From Whitmania pigra (lineage: Eukaryota > Annelida > Clitellata > Hirudinida > Haemopidae), in the NCBI GenBank assembly GCA_021613335.1, contig JAJTWR010000205.1, forward strand, positions 1,642,501 to 1,706,500: DNA of 64,000 nucleotides, given 5' to 3'. Below are positions 62,192 through 64,000 of the stretch, piece by piece (the first letter of the stretch is position 1; each line of letters starts with the position of its first letter). The notes under the pieces are model-generated. The model worked only from the letters and a program-made list of their open reading frames with translations. It ran no database searches and had not been told where the DNA came from. The translations under genes and the position numbers were made by a program.

Positions 62192-63836
62192 GTCTACCTG
62201 TAAAACGTTATGAAACCTTGATACAGGTTGATCGACAACAGATAAGACTATAGATTATTTACAGAAAAATATCTCGAGATTATTTTTTCAGGCTTTGTTA
62301 GAGAACGTAACGCTTTACTGAGACCAATGTTTCCAAACCTGCAAAGATTTACCAACGTCTAGCAACAGAAATGATCAAAGCACTCTAAATATGTTGATAT
62401 CAAAATGCCCACAAAGCAATGACATCCACGTGCAACTTGCCTGATACAAGATCTGCCGAGCGCGCCGATATTCATTGTCATCGAAGTTTTATTAATTCAC
62501 AAATTCGTAACAACTGCTGGAGATTTTAAGAGCTTGGAATCAGCTCGAAATAAAAAAGCTGTTAAATGGCCGCGCATGAGTAACCATAGGTAAACTTCGC
62601 AGTTAAATATTTTAAGCTGAAGTTAATCAAAGGGTCAGGTAAAAAGTCGACTCATTTAGGCAGTCTGTAGAATAGCTATTACTATTATTTACTATGACAT
62701 TACCTTTTAGGATTTTGAAAAGACTCGATGTGAAGTATAAAGACTTGATAGCTTCAGGTCTGTACTTAGTGGCTTCAAACTCCCCCTAAATAATAACAAA
62801 TATTTCAAATGTAAATTTTATTGATTTACAAAACATCACAGAATCTTTATTTATTATCTTTAATTATTATTATTATTATCCTTTGACTTTGATTTTGATT
62901 TTGAAAAATAACAAAATAATTTCCCCGACATCATTTTCTGGCTACGGGTCTGAATAGTTTATTTGGAACATGAATAGAAGGTGTGCTGGTTGAACTGAAT
63001 TAAATCTAAAAATGGTTCTTCATGTCAACATTTTTAACTGGCAATGAGTCAATTACTTACATTTCGATATTATATGACTTTTAATCGCGAGGAGAAGCCG
63101 AAATATGTAATGAAACATGTGCATAAATGATAAGGCGAGATAAAAATATTCTATAAAGATGCAATCTAGACATATGATATTTGATACTTGTGTCGTTTTC
63201 ACGTATTTGTAAATAGCTATTTGTTACTAAAGTTGTGTACTTGCTTTCTAATGCTTCGCTGTATGACCAATTACTTCACACATAGAATTCATTCGAATTG
63301 TAATGTAAGTGCGGTAAATATATAACCGCGGGTTTTCCAACAGATTTATTGTGGGGGCTCTACGTGCCCCTTACATTTCATGCTATCTGGGTAATTCTTA
63401 GCAGAACCAGCTTTGGCCACGCGGAGGCCCGTAGGCTTCTATACCGGTCCTTCTGCCTTCCCTGATTAGCAATAAAAATAAATTTTTTTGGTCGATGGAG
63501 GACCTTGAGCAGTGGCACATCCCGACCATGACTAAATCTGGCATTGGCTCTTAAACTATAAGAGCATTCTTGGGTAATGAGGAAACAAGGTATGAGGTAA
63601 TCACGATTTGGAAAAATTATACTTTTGTTTGCAATAAGTAATAAGTAATAAAGTTTTTTTAGGAATCAACCCTTCTAAAACAAAACGATCAAAATATAAG
63701 CCTGAAATTTAATTATTTGTTTAAAATTAAAGAGTGAAAACTGCGAAAAGACTGCACCTTGATCGATTGCGGCACGTTGCTTGTACAATTATGACCAAAA
63801 ACTTCATAACATTTTTATGTTTTAATTATTTTTTAG
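62192..63836. other. Region between KYAT3 and the acidic exon
   Basis: It probably contains a KYAT3 5' non-coding exon near 62708-62789 and its promoter. The segment 63350-63480 is noticeably more GC-rich than its surroundings, but I recognise no coding sequence or element in it. The rest may be an intron of the downstream gene. Confidence 0.5.
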
Positions 63837-64000
63837 GACCCGAGCCAGAAACTAAAGAATCCGGAGATTCTGAAGATTCAGAAGATTACGAAGGTTCTGG
63901 AGAAGATGATTGTGGAGATGACGATTCCGAGCCAAAAACAAATGGACCCGAACCAGAGACTGAGAAACCCCAACCAGAGAGTAAAGGAACCGAATCAGAG
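63837..64000 (+). CDS. Partial acidic exon with Ser-Gly sites, gene continues beyond the window
   Basis: After a good acceptor (polypyrimidine then TTTTAG) the frame stays open to the window end. It reads GPEPETKESGDSEDSEDYEG, SGEDDCGDDDSEPKTN and GPEPETEKPQPESKGTESE. The sequence is very acidic, with a GPEPET unit repeated. Ser-Gly next to Asp/Glu (DYEGSGEDD) resembles glycosaminoglycan attachment sites of secreted or membrane proteoglycans. It starts after two bases of a split codon. The gene is not identifiable from this fragment, and an acidic intracellular protein is equally possible. Confidence 0.42.

Overview
This is a eukaryotic (animal) genomic window. Every recognisable gene is split by short introns, nearly all GT-AG. 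The coding complement is bilaterian: a TEAD factor, RSF1, pICln, a Golgi mannosidase II, a glutamate-cysteine ligase, an oxysterol-binding-related protein, a kynurenine aminotransferase and a CSPG4/NG2-like proteoglycan. Non-coding DNA is AT-rich and full of ATT/AAT/CAT microsatellites. The dense gene spacing and modest intron sizes suggest an invertebrate, plausibly a lophotrochozoan such as an annelid or mollusc. The species cannot be fixed from sequence alone. There is no bacterial, plasmid or phage content.

Layout. 1-9749 (+): 3' part of a CSPG4/NG2-like membrane proteoglycan (10 exons visible, 5' end outside the window). 12034-15199 (+): complete TEAD/scalloped gene (10 exons, 431 aa). 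16808-25973 (-): RSF1 chromatin-remodelling subunit (15 exons, about 2197 aa). 26199-27482 (-): pICln/CLNS1A (6 exons, 209 aa), only 225 nt upstream of RSF1. 28655-35908 (-): Golgi alpha-mannosidase II (21 exons, 1167 aa). 36710-43709 (+): glutamate-cysteine ligase catalytic subunit (17 exons, 695 aa), divergent from the mannosidase. 43710-49174: no gene recognised. 49175-53910 (+): ORP2/ORP1-short-like lipid-transfer protein (13 exons, 486 aa). 54999-57096 (-): unrecognised protein (2 exons, 663 aa). 58461-62191 (-): kynurenine aminotransferase KYAT3-like (12 coding exons, 424 aa). 63837-64000 (+): acidic Ser-Gly-containing exon running off the window.

The genes do not form one pathway. They are ordinary housekeeping or developmental genes that happen to be neighbours. 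The exception may be the RSF1-pICln pair, whose close linkage I recall also from the human chromosome 11q14 region. Two mobile elements are well bounded: a 389-bp non-autonomous hAT element with an 8-bp target-site duplication inside an ORP2 intron, and a tRNA-derived SINE with a 9-bp target-site duplication inside a GCLC intron. Exon boundaries were worked out by hand from splice consensus, reading-frame continuity and remembered family sequence. I could not run alignments, and I found no convincing undescribed multi-gene system.
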